From Pseudomonas taeanensis MS-3 (lineage in GTDB: Bacteria > Pseudomonadota > Gammaproteobacteria > Pseudomonadales > Pseudomonadaceae): a stretch of 64,000 bases of DNA. The stretch spans positions 62,001 through 126,000 of the forward strand of contig NZ_AWSQ01000005.1 in the NCBI RefSeq assembly GCF_000498575.2, written 5' to 3'. Below the pieces are notes generated by a model. That model saw only the letters and a list, made by a program, of their open reading frames with translations. It was not told the DNA's origin and made no database searches. Made by a program: the position numbers and the translations under genes. Shown here piece after piece: positions 24,601 through 33,555 of the stretch; positions within the stretch are counted from its first letter, which is position 1; every line of letters begins with the position of its first letter.

Positions 24601-27561
24601 GCGCCGGGGGCGGTGGTCGAGCGTATTCATGCGATCCGCGCATTCAATGGCTGCGAGCCCGGCGATCCGCGCGAAGGTAGCGCGGACTGTCCAGTGGCCA
24701 AGAGCCATCCGTACTTCGGGCAATTCGGACGGAGCGACTGGCTCGGGGCCCGAACCACCATGCAGCGCTGGTTTGCCGACCCGGTGGTGAACATCCATAA
24801 CGTTGATCGCGGCCTGGGTAATATCTTCACCCACGACCACCTAGGCCCCTCCACCCATCAGCAGATCGGCCTGTATGCCACCGTGCTGACCGAGCCGGCG
24901 GGCTCCAGTTGGTTCCATGCGGAAACTGGCGAGCCGATGAACAGCCGCAGTGATGGCGGGCCGACCTCCTGGCAGGCGGTGATCGCCACCGGGGATAACA
25001 ATGGTGACGGCAAGAACGACAGCTTCCGCGAGTTCTTCCTGGAGTTCAGCGACTTCCAGCACGCCTATGAGGCCGGCGTGTATGTCGGTGCGGGTCCCGA
25101 TGGTATCCCCAACGCGGCGGCCTACCCGACGTCGACCGAAAGCTTCCGCTATGCGGTCAATCCACCGGTGCGCAAGAGTCCGAATTCCGGCGGTTTGCTG
25201 GAGTCGGTGATCGAGGCCGCAGGTGGCGAGGTACCGGGTTGTCCGAGCCGGCCGTGTCCGCAGGCGATCTCGGCGGACGATCCGGGCATCTTCGTGGTCA
25301 ACTATCGGCATGAGCCGGTGGGGCTGCGCATCTACGACCCGAATCGCATTGCCCCGGACGGCAAGCCAGGAATGCAGGCCGAAGGGTTGGCCGGGGACCT
25401 GGCGTATGCCCTGCAAAGCCGCACCGATCGGGCTATTCCGGCGCTGAACCTGGCGCCCAGTGCCATCAGCTCGGCCGTGGGGCCGACCGGGGCGAGCACG
25501 ACCTTTCCGCCGCACATCAACCAGGCGGGGGATCTGCCCGGTGACCCGTTCACGCCGCTGTTGCGCTCTTATTCGGGAGATAACGTGCGGCTGCGCACGC
25601 ATGCCGGCGGCCACGAGGAGGCGCACAACGTCACGCTGCATGGCATCAAGTGGTTGCAGAACGGCAGCGGTTACGGCAACGACTCCAACTCGGGCTGGAA
25701 GGCTTCACAGATGGTCGCGCTGTCCGAGCAGATGGGCTTCATGGCGCCAGTGTCGATGATGTCCAGTGCCATCGCCGAGACCGCCGACTACCTGTACTCG
25801 ATGGATGCTTCGCTGGAGGGCTATTGGACCGGCATGTGGGGGGTGCTGCGCAACTACACCATTAGTCGCAACGACCTGTTCGCCTTGCCGAATAACCCGC
25901 GTCCGGTGGCCGCGCGTAACACCCTGGCCTTCGACGGCGTGTGCCCGCTGTTTGGCCCCAATCCCAACGGCATCGGTACCCGTTCGACTCCGCAACGGCG
26001 TTATGAGGTGGTAGTGGCGTTGGCCAACGACATCCTCGACAACCCGCTGGGCCTGACCCTCGACGACCCGCAGGGTGCGGGCATGCATGTCGGCGCCGCG
26101 CTCAATTCGGCAGGTGGCACCCTGGTGTTCAACCCGCGCGCGGTGACCATTCCACAGGTCACGGTGGTCGATGACGAAACCGGTGCCACGACCACTGTCG
26201 GCGGCCAGTCGGGACCGCTGCACGATCCGACCGCGATAATGTATGTGCGCAAGGACGACCTCGACCCGCTCACCGGAAAACTCAAGGCCGAAGTCCCGGT
26301 CGAGCCGCTGGTGCTGCGCGCCACGGCTGGCGAGTGCATCACCATCAACCTGGAGAACCGCCTGCCGGAAAACATGCCCGACCTGCCGGACTTCAACATC
26401 ATGCAGGGTGTGGTCAAGCGCGACCGCAGCGGGCAGGAGGGGGTATCGACCTTCAACAACAACCTGATGCGCCCGTCCAGTCATGTCGGCCTGCATGCGC
26501 AGTTGTTGGCTTACGACATCACCCAGTCCGATGGCTTCAACGTCGGTATCAACCCGGTGCAGACTGTGGCGCCGCGTACAGCGGGTGGCGCCTATCAGAG
26601 CAGGACCTACCAGTACTACGCCGGTCATCTGGAGCGTGAGGGCCGGCCGGTCTCCCAGACCCTGCGCAACCTCGACAAGATCACGGCAACGCCGATCGAG
26701 TTCGGCGGCTTCAACCTGCTGCCGGCGGACATGATCAAGCAATCGCAGAAGGGACTCGGTGGCGCCATGGCGATCCTGCCAGCGGGTTCGACCTGGACCG
26801 AGGATGCCGGAATGCGTGCGGCGGCGACCGTGCAGGCACCGGGGCAGGCGGAGTACCGCGACTTCTCCCTGGTCATGCAGAAAGGCGCGAGCATGCGCTG
26901 GGCCAACGGCCGGCCGGTGCAAAGCATGGCCGCCGAAGGGGTAGGTGTGCCCAGCGATCCAGAGGACAACTCGGGCATGAGCCTCAACTACAAGAGCGAG
27001 CCACTCTGGTACCGCTTCGCCAAGGCGCCGGATGCGCCCTTCGGCATGGCGGGCGGCGGCGGTTGGGGCGATATCGCCAACGTCCATATGGCCTACAGCA
27101 ATGCGCTGGTGGGCGGCGATCCGGTGACGCCGATACTCAGGGTCAAGCCCGGCCAGCCGTTCCGTACCCACGTGACCATGCCGGCGGGCGGCAGTCGTGC
27201 GGTGTCCTTCTCGCTGGATGGGCATGTCTTCGCCCAAGAGCCGTTCGAGTCGGAAAAAAACGATGCCTACGGTTACCCGTTGCAGTTTTCCGGAATCGGC
27301 TCGGTACGTTTCGGTTACAACCCGATGACGCGCTATAGCGGCGCCCAGGAGAGCGTGTTGCCGGCTGCCCACTTCAGCTTCCTGTTCCCCAGTGCCGGGG
27401 GCAGCAATGCACTGCCGGGTGACTACCTGTATCGCGATTACGCGGCGTACGGTAACGCTGGTGGCTTGTGGGGCCTGTTGCGGGTGGAGCAGGAAAGTGC
27501 CGTGCAGGTGCCGCTGGCCACCCCGCCCGAGCCGACGCGAGTCAGACGCACCGCGCGCTAA
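21694..27561 (+). CDS. mnxG: Giant secreted multicopper oxidase, MnxG-like (putative manganese oxidase)
   Basis: A 1955-aa exported protein, far larger than three-domain laccases (about 500 aa) and matching the size of MnxG of Mn(II)-oxidising Pseudomonas. A signal peptide is visible (hydrophobic IGGLLTLIVAVFLPVQ, cleavage near GAEA-AIS). Copper motifs include HVFHLHGHQW from residue 482, YHCHFYPHFAQGMW from about 535, FTHDHLGPSTHQ near 1046-1055 and EEAHNVTLHGIKW further on, so several cupredoxin domains are present. An acidic insert (HDDDEPEDESAHDDSEHG) lies near residue 630-650. It heads an operon with a beta-propeller protein, two Sco proteins and a cytochrome. Mn(II) oxidation is inferred from family resemblance; other metals or phenols are possible. 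Start: first ATG before the signal sequence; upstream in-frame codons cross the sigma54 promoter. Confidence 0.85.
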   Translation: MNRKSASTRANIQPRHASGGAQLAGIGGLLTLIVAVFLPVQGAEAAISCARNLVADVVAIDQPLMFNRLGAQNVNGMIFALRSDVVDDHDVPLNKGGRAVPGEVLLRPDKRPRPLVLRVAAGDCLRVNLQNLLTATANPRHNEVEDELQVDDQVADRHIGFKVTGMQAVDSIADIAANTGRNGNFLLAPGASRSYNFYAEHEGAFVASSDGATFGGEGSAGNVSNGLFGQVVVVPKGGRTYRNTLTEEDLRLASTGRTPAGQPIVDYEARYPMREPWISEGKAGTPILSMIDGNQIIASHSDAIVLGPNADGSFPPSTYPLESMGKRNPALPNRLEPFRDFSAIFHDESVAAQAFPEYWADPVFGHVLQPTRDAFMINYGSSGMGAEVIANRLGVGPMHDCLSCAYEEFFLSAHAAGDAAMLVDVPANVGLEGLRPGQVPPQDSTGIKASMALYPAEPSNVSHSYIGDFVKFRNTHVGHEQHVFHLHGHQWLFNPNDDNSDYKDAQGIGPGSGYTYEIAYGGSGNRNRTAGDAIYHCHFYPHFAQGMWAMWRVHDVLEEGTRLAVSAEGEDGFHEEPFALRSGLPAAGARALPDGEIIAGTPIPAVVPLPGKAMPPMPGKVAVVPKISGTLLAGHDDDEPEDESAHDDSEHGRIVGSVALVDRSEANRNADGSLKNPGFPFWIGGIESTVGQRPTTPPLDMLAPALAQSLRDSGKALWASLDPAQAGGWDGGLPRHALDGWAAGGEAEVTTSALDFSKVIHKAKAVFYPEEGTDVEQAAMAYHAKPSHPSFAVMPNLDVVASDFRTNGALPVGGAPYYEPCMDDRQMRLTAGGGRGQFFSGEPGGTSFSGSSVFTADRPRIYKGANIQFDAVFNKVGYHFPQTRILSLWEDAVPVINKQRPPEPLVMRMNTFDCTMYHHTNLIPALYELDDFQVRTPTDVVGQHIHLPKWDLTAADGSANGWNYEDGVLAPGAVVERIHAIRAFNGCEPGDPREGSADCPVAKSHPYFGQFGRSDWLGARTTMQRWFADPVVNIHNVDRGLGNIFTHDHLGPSTHQQIGLYATVLTEPAGSSWFHAETGEPMNSRSDGGPTSWQAVIATGDNNGDGKNDSFREFFLEFSDFQHAYEAGVYVGAGPDGIPNAAAYPTSTESFRYAVNPPVRKSPNSGGLLESVIEAAGGEVPGCPSRPCPQAISADDPGIFVVNYRHEPVGLRIYDPNRIAPDGKPGMQAEGLAGDLAYALQSRTDRAIPALNLAPSAISSAVGPTGASTTFPPHINQAGDLPGDPFTPLLRSYSGDNVRLRTHAGGHEEAHNVTLHGIKWLQNGSGYGNDSNSGWKASQMVALSEQMGFMAPVSMMSSAIAETADYLYSMDASLEGYWTGMWGVLRNYTISRNDLFALPNNPRPVAARNTLAFDGVCPLFGPNPNGIGTRSTPQRRYEVVVALANDILDNPLGLTLDDPQGAGMHVGAALNSAGGTLVFNPRAVTIPQVTVVDDETGATTTVGGQSGPLHDPTAIMYVRKDDLDPLTGKLKAEVPVEPLVLRATAGECITINLENRLPENMPDLPDFNIMQGVVKRDRSGQEGVSTFNNNLMRPSSHVGLHAQLLAYDITQSDGFNVGINPVQTVAPRTAGGAYQSRTYQYYAGHLEREGRPVSQTLRNLDKITATPIEFGGFNLLPADMIKQSQKGLGGAMAILPAGSTWTEDAGMRAAATVQAPGQAEYRDFSLVMQKGASMRWANGRPVQSMAAEGVGVPSDPEDNSGMSLNYKSEPLWYRFAKAPDAPFGMAGGGGWGDIANVHMAYSNALVGGDPVTPILRVKPGQPFRTHVTMPAGGSRAVSFSLDGHVFAQEPFESEKNDAYGYPLQFSGIGSVRFGYNPMTRYSGAQESVLPAAHFSFLFPSAGGSNALPGDYLYRDYAAYGNAGGLWGLLRVEQESAVQVPLATPPEPTRVRRTAR

Positions 27562-27571
27562 ACGACGCCTG

Positions 27572-27598
27572 GTTGAGCGGTCTGGCAGGCCGCTCAAC
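27572..27598 (+). other. Intercistronic stem-loop after the multicopper oxidase gene
   Basis: Perfect nine-base arms GTTGAGCGG and CCGCTCAAC around a nine-base loop, 11 bases after the stop and without a T run. Probably an mRNA stabilising or attenuating hairpin. The same heptamer pair GTTGAGC/GCTCAAC occurs at 50450-50482. Confidence 0.6.
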
Positions 27599-27655
27599 GC
27601 GGGTTCCGCATCATCGACGGCTGGCCGAGCGCGGCCAGCCTAAGGGGACATCGCA

Positions 27656-29650
27656 GTGAAATCCGTACATATGCTGGTGTTGTCTGTCGGTATGAGTCTG
27701 CTGCTGGTGGGCCGTCTTGAGGCGGCCGCGTCACCCAGCACGGCTGCACCCACAGTAGTGGCCGCAACCTCGGTGCCGACGGATCTGGTCGCGCAGCATG
27801 CAAGCGCTCGCGGCCACCTGGAACGGGATGGCGTGGCCATCGATTTCGAGGCGCGTCCGGTGACGCCGGGGGGCACGCTGACCGAAGGCCAGTTCGCCGA
27901 TATCCGTTTTCGCCTCAGTGATATCGCGTCCGGGCAGCCGCTGCGCGGTCAGGCGCCCGGCGCCTGGCTCGACAAGGCGCTGAGCGTCAATGGCCAACAG
28001 ACCGCGCAACTGTCCTGCAAGGCCAGGATAGGCCAGTATCTCAGGGGTGCGGTGGGCGTACGGCCGCTGCTCGACCTCAACAGTTACTACCTGCTGATCC
28101 TCAATAAGGACCCGAGCATCATGGTGATCGACCCACTGACCTCGGTGGCCGGGATCACCAGTACGCTCAGCCGCATTAGCCTGAAGAAGGCGCCCATGGA
28201 CTGGGTGGCCAGCGCCGACGGCAAACGCTTGTTCGTCTCCATGCCGGATGCCGGGGAAGTGGCGGTGATCGATGCGGAAGACTTCAAGGTGCTGGGCAAT
28301 GTCGCGGCCGGTCAGCAGCCGGTGCGCGTCGCCTTGCAGCCCGATGGCCGCTATCTGTGGGTGGGCAACAATGCCAGCAGCGATGCCGACAGTGGGGTGA
28401 CGGTGATCGATACCGAGACGCTGCAACCGGTGCTGAGCGTGGCCACAGGCCTGGGCCACCATGAAATCACCTTCAGCGAAGACTCGCGGCATGCCTTCGT
28501 CACCAGCCGTGACGCCGGTACGCTGACGGTGTTCGATGTGGCGACGCTCAAGGTGTTGCGCCAGATCCACACCGGACCGCACCCACTTGCCGTGGCGCAG
28601 TCAGCGCTGTCCAAGGCGGTGTATGTCGCCGATGGCAAGGCCGGCACTATCACCGTGATCGACGCGAACAGCCTGAAAACCCGCAAGGTGATCGAGTTGC
28701 AGCAGGGCATCGGCCCGCTGCGTTTCTCTCAGGACGGGCGCTATGGCTTCGTCCTCAATACCCTGCAGAACAGCGCCACTGTGATCGACGCCGGCAGCGA
28801 TGAAGTCCTGCATAGCCTGGATGTCGCCGCCGAGCCTTATCAGCTGATGTTTACCCGTGGCTTTGCCTACATTCGCGGGCTGGCCTCGCCCAAGGTGTCG
28901 ATGATCGACCTGAGCTCCTTAGGCAAGGACCGCCAGCCCAGCGTGCTCGGCTTCGAAGCCGGGCGGCAGGCGCCCAAGCTGGCCGGCGATCTGCCCCTGG
29001 CGGAAAGCTTCTCTGCCGCGCGCGACGACGCCGCGGTGTTCGTGGTCAACCCGGTGGACAACACCACCTACTTCTACATGGAAGGCATGAATGCGCCGAT
29101 GTTCGGCTACCTCAATCGCGGTCACACGGCGCGGGCGGCCAGGGTGGTCGATCGCAGCCTGCGCGAGGAGGAACCCGGGGTGTTCAGTGCTCGGGTCAAG
29201 CTGCCGGCCGCCGGCCAGTTCGATGTGGCCTTCATGCTCAATCAGCCGGAAATCTTGCACTGTTTCACCGCCGAGGTGCAGAAGAGCCCCGAACTGGAAC
29301 TACTGCGCACAACCCCGCGCGTCGAGTTTCTTCTCGACAGCCCAACGGTAAGCGTTGGCACCCAGGTCGCGGTGCGCTTCCGGGTGCTTGCGGGCAGCCT
29401 GGACCAGGCGCAAAGCGGCGTCGAGGACATGCGCCTGCGCTACTTCCTGGCGCCGGGCGCACGGCCGCACGAGGTGGCGGCCCATGAAGTAGCCGATGGG
29501 GTTTACGAGGCCAGCGTAGCGATCCAGCAAGCCGGTGCTTACTACCTGCATGTAGGTTCGACTTCACTGGGGGTGAAATTCGGAGAGCTGTCATACGCCA
29601 GTTTGCGCGCCCGAGCTGAACCCATCGACCTGGTAGAGGACAGGCCCTGA
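27656..29650 (+). CDS. Exported YVTN-type beta-propeller protein with C-terminal Ig-like region
   Basis: A 664-aa protein with a signal peptide (VLSVGMSLLLVGRLEAAA). From about residue 140 to 430 there are repeated blades of the YVTN/cytochrome-D1 type, such as DGKRLFVSMPDAGEVAVID, DGRYLWVGNN and SKAVYVADGKAGTITVID. The last 200 residues look like beta-sandwich domains. The blades lack a heme c motif, so it is a binding or scaffold protein rather than a cytochrome. It begins with GTG after TAAGGGGA, 94 bases behind the oxidase gene. A partner role for the oxidase in the periplasm or outside is inferred from the operon. Confidence 0.83.
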   Translation: MKSVHMLVLSVGMSLLLVGRLEAAASPSTAAPTVVAATSVPTDLVAQHASARGHLERDGVAIDFEARPVTPGGTLTEGQFADIRFRLSDIASGQPLRGQAPGAWLDKALSVNGQQTAQLSCKARIGQYLRGAVGVRPLLDLNSYYLLILNKDPSIMVIDPLTSVAGITSTLSRISLKKAPMDWVASADGKRLFVSMPDAGEVAVIDAEDFKVLGNVAAGQQPVRVALQPDGRYLWVGNNASSDADSGVTVIDTETLQPVLSVATGLGHHEITFSEDSRHAFVTSRDAGTLTVFDVATLKVLRQIHTGPHPLAVAQSALSKAVYVADGKAGTITVIDANSLKTRKVIELQQGIGPLRFSQDGRYGFVLNTLQNSATVIDAGSDEVLHSLDVAAEPYQLMFTRGFAYIRGLASPKVSMIDLSSLGKDRQPSVLGFEAGRQAPKLAGDLPLAESFSAARDDAAVFVVNPVDNTTYFYMEGMNAPMFGYLNRGHTARAARVVDRSLREEEPGVFSARVKLPAAGQFDVAFMLNQPEILHCFTAEVQKSPELELLRTTPRVEFLLDSPTVSVGTQVAVRFRVLAGSLDQAQSGVEDMRLRYFLAPGARPHEVAAHEVADGVYEASVAIQQAGAYYLHVGSTSLGVKFGELSYASLRARAEPIDLVEDRP

Positions 29651-29703
29651 GCCGGGTGCCGCTTCGTTTGCCCGTTTTACGCCACTGTCGTAGGAGAACA
29701 ACC

Positions 29704-30363
29704 ATGGCCAACTATGTGCTCAAGTTCACTGCTGCACTGATCGTGCTGGGAGTGGCTGCCGGTCCGCTTCAGGTCCATGCGACGCAAGACCATTCCGCTC
29801 ATCAGGTTCAGGCACTGCCTCCTGCTGGCACCCCGGTACGTTTCGCCGATGTCACCCTGACCGATCGGCAGGAACGCCCGGTTCGCCTCAAGGATGATCT
29901 GGTGGCGGACAAGATCGTGGTGATGGGGTTCATCTACACCAGTTGCACCACGGTGTGCCCGGTGATCTCGGCGATCATGCAGAAGGTGCAGACGCAGCTT
30001 GGCGAGCGGGTCGGCGCACAGGTGCAACTGGTGTCGATCAGCGTCGACCCGCTGCGCGATACCCCGGCCCGCTTGCGCGAATATTCGCTTCGCTACCGGC
30101 CAGGTCCGGGCTGGGCCTGGTTGACCGGGTCGGTTCAAGCAGTCACCGACACACTGAAAGGGTTGGGCACCTGGTCGGCTGATTTTGCAGATCATCAGCC
30201 GGTGATCATGGTCGGTGACGGGCGCAGCGCGCAGTGGACCAGCTTCTACGGCTTCACCGATCCAGCAGTGCTGGTCGCCAAGGTCGAGGCGCTCAGCGCC
30301 GCGCGTGAACACGGGACACATGTAGCCCATCAAGCATCCATCGAACAGGGAGTTCGACCATGA
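29704..30363 (+). CDS. Sco1/SenC-family copper chaperone (first copy)
   Basis: A 219-aa exported thioredoxin-fold protein. Copper-binding cysteines are in CTTVCP (CxxxCP), and the third ligand histidine is in FADHQPVIM. Signal peptide: VLKFTAALIVLGVAAGPLQVHA. A histidine-containing stretch (QDHSAHQV) follows the cleavage site and could also bind copper. Sco proteins deliver copper to CuA sites or reduce cysteines; here the target is probably the multicopper oxidase. ATG 29704 has TAGGAG before it; upstream in-frame codons are unsupported. It overlaps the next sco gene by four bases. Confidence 0.9.
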   Translation: MANYVLKFTAALIVLGVAAGPLQVHATQDHSAHQVQALPPAGTPVRFADVTLTDRQERPVRLKDDLVADKIVVMGFIYTSCTTVCPVISAIMQKVQTQLGERVGAQVQLVSISVDPLRDTPARLREYSLRYRPGPGWAWLTGSVQAVTDTLKGLGTWSADFADHQPVIMVGDGRSAQWTSFYGFTDPAVLVAKVEALSAAREHGTHVAHQASIEQGVRP

Positions 30364-30989
30364 ACCTGATTAATTCAATCGGCCTGGCGCTCGGCGCAGG
30401 TCTGCTCAGTTCGGCAGTACTGGCCCACTCAGGCCATGAACAGCCGCAACCCAGTGCTAGCCCGGCGGTGCAGGAAGTGAAGGGCGGTCGCACCATGGAT
30501 GCACGCAGCTATTTCACCGACAGCCGCCTGCTCAATCAGGACGGCCAGGAAGTGCGCTTCTATAGCGACGTACTGGACGGGCGGGTGGTGCTGCTCAACG
30601 TGATTTTCACCCGCTGCGAAGATGCCTGCCCGCTGATCACCCGCAAGCTCAAAGAGGTGCGCGACGCCTTGGGCGAAGATGCTGGCCGGGTGCATTTCGT
30701 CTCGCTGAGCAGCGACCCTGAGCATGACTCACCGCAGGCGTTGAAGGCTTACGCGCGCAAACACAGTGCTGATGATCCGAACTGGACGTTCCTCACCGGG
30801 CCGAAGGATCAGCTCGATGTGGTGCTGGCCCGTCTTGGCCAGCTGTCGCGCAGCCCGCAGGAGCACTCAACGCAGCTGATCGCCGGCGATGTCGCCCACA
30901 AGCGTTGGAGCAAGATCCGCCCCGATGCGCCGGTACAGGCGATTGCCCAGCGACTGCAGCTCTTGGCAGAACCTGTCGCCGGACGTTAG
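30360..30989 (+). CDS. Sco1/SenC-family copper chaperone (second copy)
   Basis: A 209-aa paralogue of the preceding protein, with a signal peptide (IGLALGAGLLSSAVLAHSGHE), the CxxxCP motif in CEDACP and the histidine ligand in SPQEHSTQLIAG. It starts inside the stop of the first copy (ATGA), so both are made together, perhaps as a metal-loading and thiol-reducing pair. Confidence 0.9.
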   Translation: MNLINSIGLALGAGLLSSAVLAHSGHEQPQPSASPAVQEVKGGRTMDARSYFTDSRLLNQDGQEVRFYSDVLDGRVVLLNVIFTRCEDACPLITRKLKEVRDALGEDAGRVHFVSLSSDPEHDSPQALKAYARKHSADDPNWTFLTGPKDQLDVVLARLGQLSRSPQEHSTQLIAGDVAHKRWSKIRPDAPVQAIAQRLQLLAEPVAGR

Positions 30990-31003
30990 TCGGGGGAGAA
31001 GGC

Positions 31004-32566
31004 ATGATGACGCACTGGCCATGGTTGTTAATCGGATCACTGTGCTGGACGGCGATGGCAGCGGCGCTGGAGTTGACGCCGCAGGAGGCCGCCGGCAAGC
31101 GTATCTACCTCGAAGGCACGGGTTCATCGGATGCGCCTATCTATGCCCTGGTCGGTGCCTCTGATACCTCGATACCCGCCTCGGCATTGCCCTGCGGCAA
31201 CTGTCACGGTGCCGATGGCCGTGGCCGCCCAGAGGGTGGGGTGCGACCGCCGGATATTACCTGGCAGCGCCTGACTAAGGCGTACGGCCAGCGCCTCGAC
31301 AGTGGCCGCAGTTATCCGGCCTATGACGAAGCCGCCCTGGTCCGGGCCTTGAGCGAAGGGCGCGATCCGGCTGGCAATCGGCTCGACCCGGCGATGCCGC
31401 GCTTTGTCATGTCATTGCGCGACATGACTGACCTCAGCGCCTATCTCAAACGGCTTGAGGACGACCGCGACCCCGGCCTGGAGGACGAATTGCTGCGCAT
31501 TGGCACGTTGCTGCCGGCCAAGGGATCGCTGGCCGCGTCGGGCGAAACGGTTGCCGCGGTACTGGCAGGGGTGATCGGCGGAATCAACGATGCGGGCGGA
31601 ATTTATGGCCGCAAGCTCGAATTGGTGATTGCCGACCCCGGCCCGGATCGGCGTAGCGCAGAGGCGGCGCTGCACCGGCTGCTGGCGCAGCGGATATTTG
31701 CCCTGGTTGCCCCGCTGGCGCCGGCCTTCGAGGGGCACTTTGCCGATCTGATCGAAGCCAGCGGGCTGCCCTTGATAGGCCCCTTGACCCAGCTGGCCGA
31801 GGAACATTCCAGTCGCCTGGTGTTCGATCCGCTGCCCGGGCTGCGTGAGCAGTTGTTTGCCCTCGGCGACTATGCCAGTGCTCATCTCGAGCTGAGTGAT
31901 CCGCTGGCGTCGATCGTCTATCCGCAAGACAGTCGCTTACGGCCTCTAGCAGAAGCATTGGAGATTCGCCTGCAAGGTCAGGGTTGGTCGCGGGTACGGC
32001 TACTCGGCTATCGCCCGGACAGCCTGGAAAACATGGCCGATCGGCTTCCTCGCGAGACCCAGGCGGTATTCTTCCTGGGCGCTAGCGATGCATTCGCCGC
32101 GTTGACCGAGCGGCTGCGCGACGCCCAGCCCAGTCCTTACCTGTTTGCGGCCTCGACCCAGGTGGGCGCTGCAGCGATGCAGGCCCCACGGCGCTTTTCC
32201 GATCGACTGTTCCTCTCCTACCCCTTCCTGCCGGGTGATTGGACCCCCAGTGGGGTTGCCGATCTGCTTGAAGTGCGACAGCGTGGCGGGATAGGTGGCC
32301 AGCATGCGTTGATGCAGGTCGGGGCCTACAGCGCGGCCATGTTGCTGGGTGAAGGTTTGAAGCGGGCAGGGCGTGATGCCAGCCGGGAAAAACTGGTGAC
32401 CGCGCTGGAGAACCTACACGACTTTAATACGGGGCTGACGCCAGTGCTCGGTTTCGGACCCGGAAAGCGCGTGGGGGCGGCCGGGGCGCATATCGTCAAA
32501 GTGGATATTCAAGGCCAGCGTTTCTGGCCCACCGGGCGTTACATCAGAGTTGATCCCAGGCTGTAA
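31004..32566 (+). CDS. Cytochrome c fused to an ABC-type periplasmic binding domain
   Basis: A 520-aa exported protein. After a signal peptide (WLLIGSLCWTAMAAALE) comes a single mono-heme cytochrome c domain with CGNCH near residue 65 and a candidate distal methionine in LDPAMPRFVM. From about residue 165 it has a type I periplasmic-binding (Leu/Ile/Val receptor) domain: GVIGGINDAGGIYGRKLELVIAD is the family signature. Such fusions suggest a redox protein that also binds a ligand. The ATG at 31004 follows GGGGGAGA; an in-frame extension overlapping sco2 is unlikely. It may take electrons from the oxidase or sense a substrate; both are inference. Confidence 0.85.
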   Translation: MMTHWPWLLIGSLCWTAMAAALELTPQEAAGKRIYLEGTGSSDAPIYALVGASDTSIPASALPCGNCHGADGRGRPEGGVRPPDITWQRLTKAYGQRLDSGRSYPAYDEAALVRALSEGRDPAGNRLDPAMPRFVMSLRDMTDLSAYLKRLEDDRDPGLEDELLRIGTLLPAKGSLAASGETVAAVLAGVIGGINDAGGIYGRKLELVIADPGPDRRSAEAALHRLLAQRIFALVAPLAPAFEGHFADLIEASGLPLIGPLTQLAEEHSSRLVFDPLPGLREQLFALGDYASAHLELSDPLASIVYPQDSRLRPLAEALEIRLQGQGWSRVRLLGYRPDSLENMADRLPRETQAVFFLGASDAFAALTERLRDAQPSPYLFAASTQVGAAAMQAPRRFSDRLFLSYPFLPGDWTPSGVADLLEVRQRGGIGGQHALMQVGAYSAAMLLGEGLKRAGRDASREKLVTALENLHDFNTGLTPVLGFGPGKRVGAAGAHIVKVDIQGQRFWPTGRYIRVDPRL

Positions 32567-32583
32567 CACAGGAGCAGCGGACG

Positions 32584-33555
32584 ATGAAAATGGCGAGTGG
32601 TGTACTGAACTGGCTGATCGCCGCTGCGCTGCTCGCAACAGGTGCTCCGCTGCAAGCCGGGGAAGTGGGGGTAGCTGCACGGGTGAACGGTAGCGCGATC
32701 AGCAATTTTCGTCTCGAGCGGCATTTCGCCGACTATCTCATTACCCAGCGTCGCAGCGTCGGGGCGATCCGCAGTCCGAGCACCTACAAACGCCTCAAAC
32801 GTGAAGCCTTGCAACAGTTGATCGACAAGGAGTTGCTCTGGCAGGAGGCCCAGCGGCGGCACATCGTGGTCGAAGATGCGCAGGTGGAGCAGGCGCTGGA
32901 GGCCAAACGCTCGGCCTTTGCCAGCGCAGAAGCGTTCAGCCGGGCTCTGAGCGAGTCAGGTTTCGATGAATCGAGCTACGCCACTTACCTGCGCCATGAA
33001 CTGGCCGCCAGCCAAGTGCTGTTAGCGATGAGCCAGCCAGCGGCGCCAGCCGATGAGGAGGTGCGCCGCCTGTTCGAGGAGAACCGCGCACGCCTGGTGC
33101 ACGCGGAACTGGTCCGCGCCCGCCATCTGCTGCTGTCGGTGCCGCCTGGAGCCGACGCCGAGAAGGAAGCCGAGGTCGAGACACGGATCCGTGAACTGTT
33201 GCAGGAGATTCGCGCCGGTGCGGATTTCGCGGAATTGGCGCAACGCCATTCAGACGACAGCAATGCGCAGCAGGGCGGGGACCTGGGCTATTTCCCTCGC
33301 GGCCGGATGGTCCCCGCATTCGAGACTGCGGCATTCGCCTTGGATCCAGGTGAAGTCAGCGAGCCGGTACGAACGCCGTATGGCTGGCACCTGATCAAGG
33401 TCGAAACACATCGGCCCAGCGAACCGATCGACGAAGTGCAGGGCTTGGCCATCGTGCGCCAGATGCTGCTTACTCAGGGGCAGGCTCAGGCCCGCGAGGC
33501 TGCATTGTTGCGACTGCGCGAGGCCAGCAAGATCGAAGTGCTGACGGCGCTGTAA
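32584..33555 (+). CDS. Parvulin-type peptidyl-prolyl isomerase, SurA/PpiD-like
   Basis: A 323-aa exported foldase. Signal peptide LNWLIAAALLATGAPLQA, then a SurA-type N-terminal helical chaperone region, then one parvulin (PpiC) domain from about residue 175: ARHLLLSV, FAELAQRHSDDSNAQQGGDL, LGYFPRGRMVPAFETAAF and PYGWHLIKVE. It closes the multicopper oxidase operon, 17 bases after the cytochrome gene, and probably helps fold the very large oxidase or other exported parts of this cluster in the periplasm. Confidence 0.88.
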   Translation: MKMASGVLNWLIAAALLATGAPLQAGEVGVAARVNGSAISNFRLERHFADYLITQRRSVGAIRSPSTYKRLKREALQQLIDKELLWQEAQRRHIVVEDAQVEQALEAKRSAFASAEAFSRALSESGFDESSYATYLRHELAASQVLLAMSQPAAPADEEVRRLFEENRARLVHAELVRARHLLLSVPPGADAEKEAEVETRIRELLQEIRAGADFAELAQRHSDDSNAQQGGDLGYFPRGRMVPAFETAAFALDPGEVSEPVRTPYGWHLIKVETHRPSEPIDEVQGLAIVRQMLLTQGQAQAREAALLRLREASKIEVLTAL

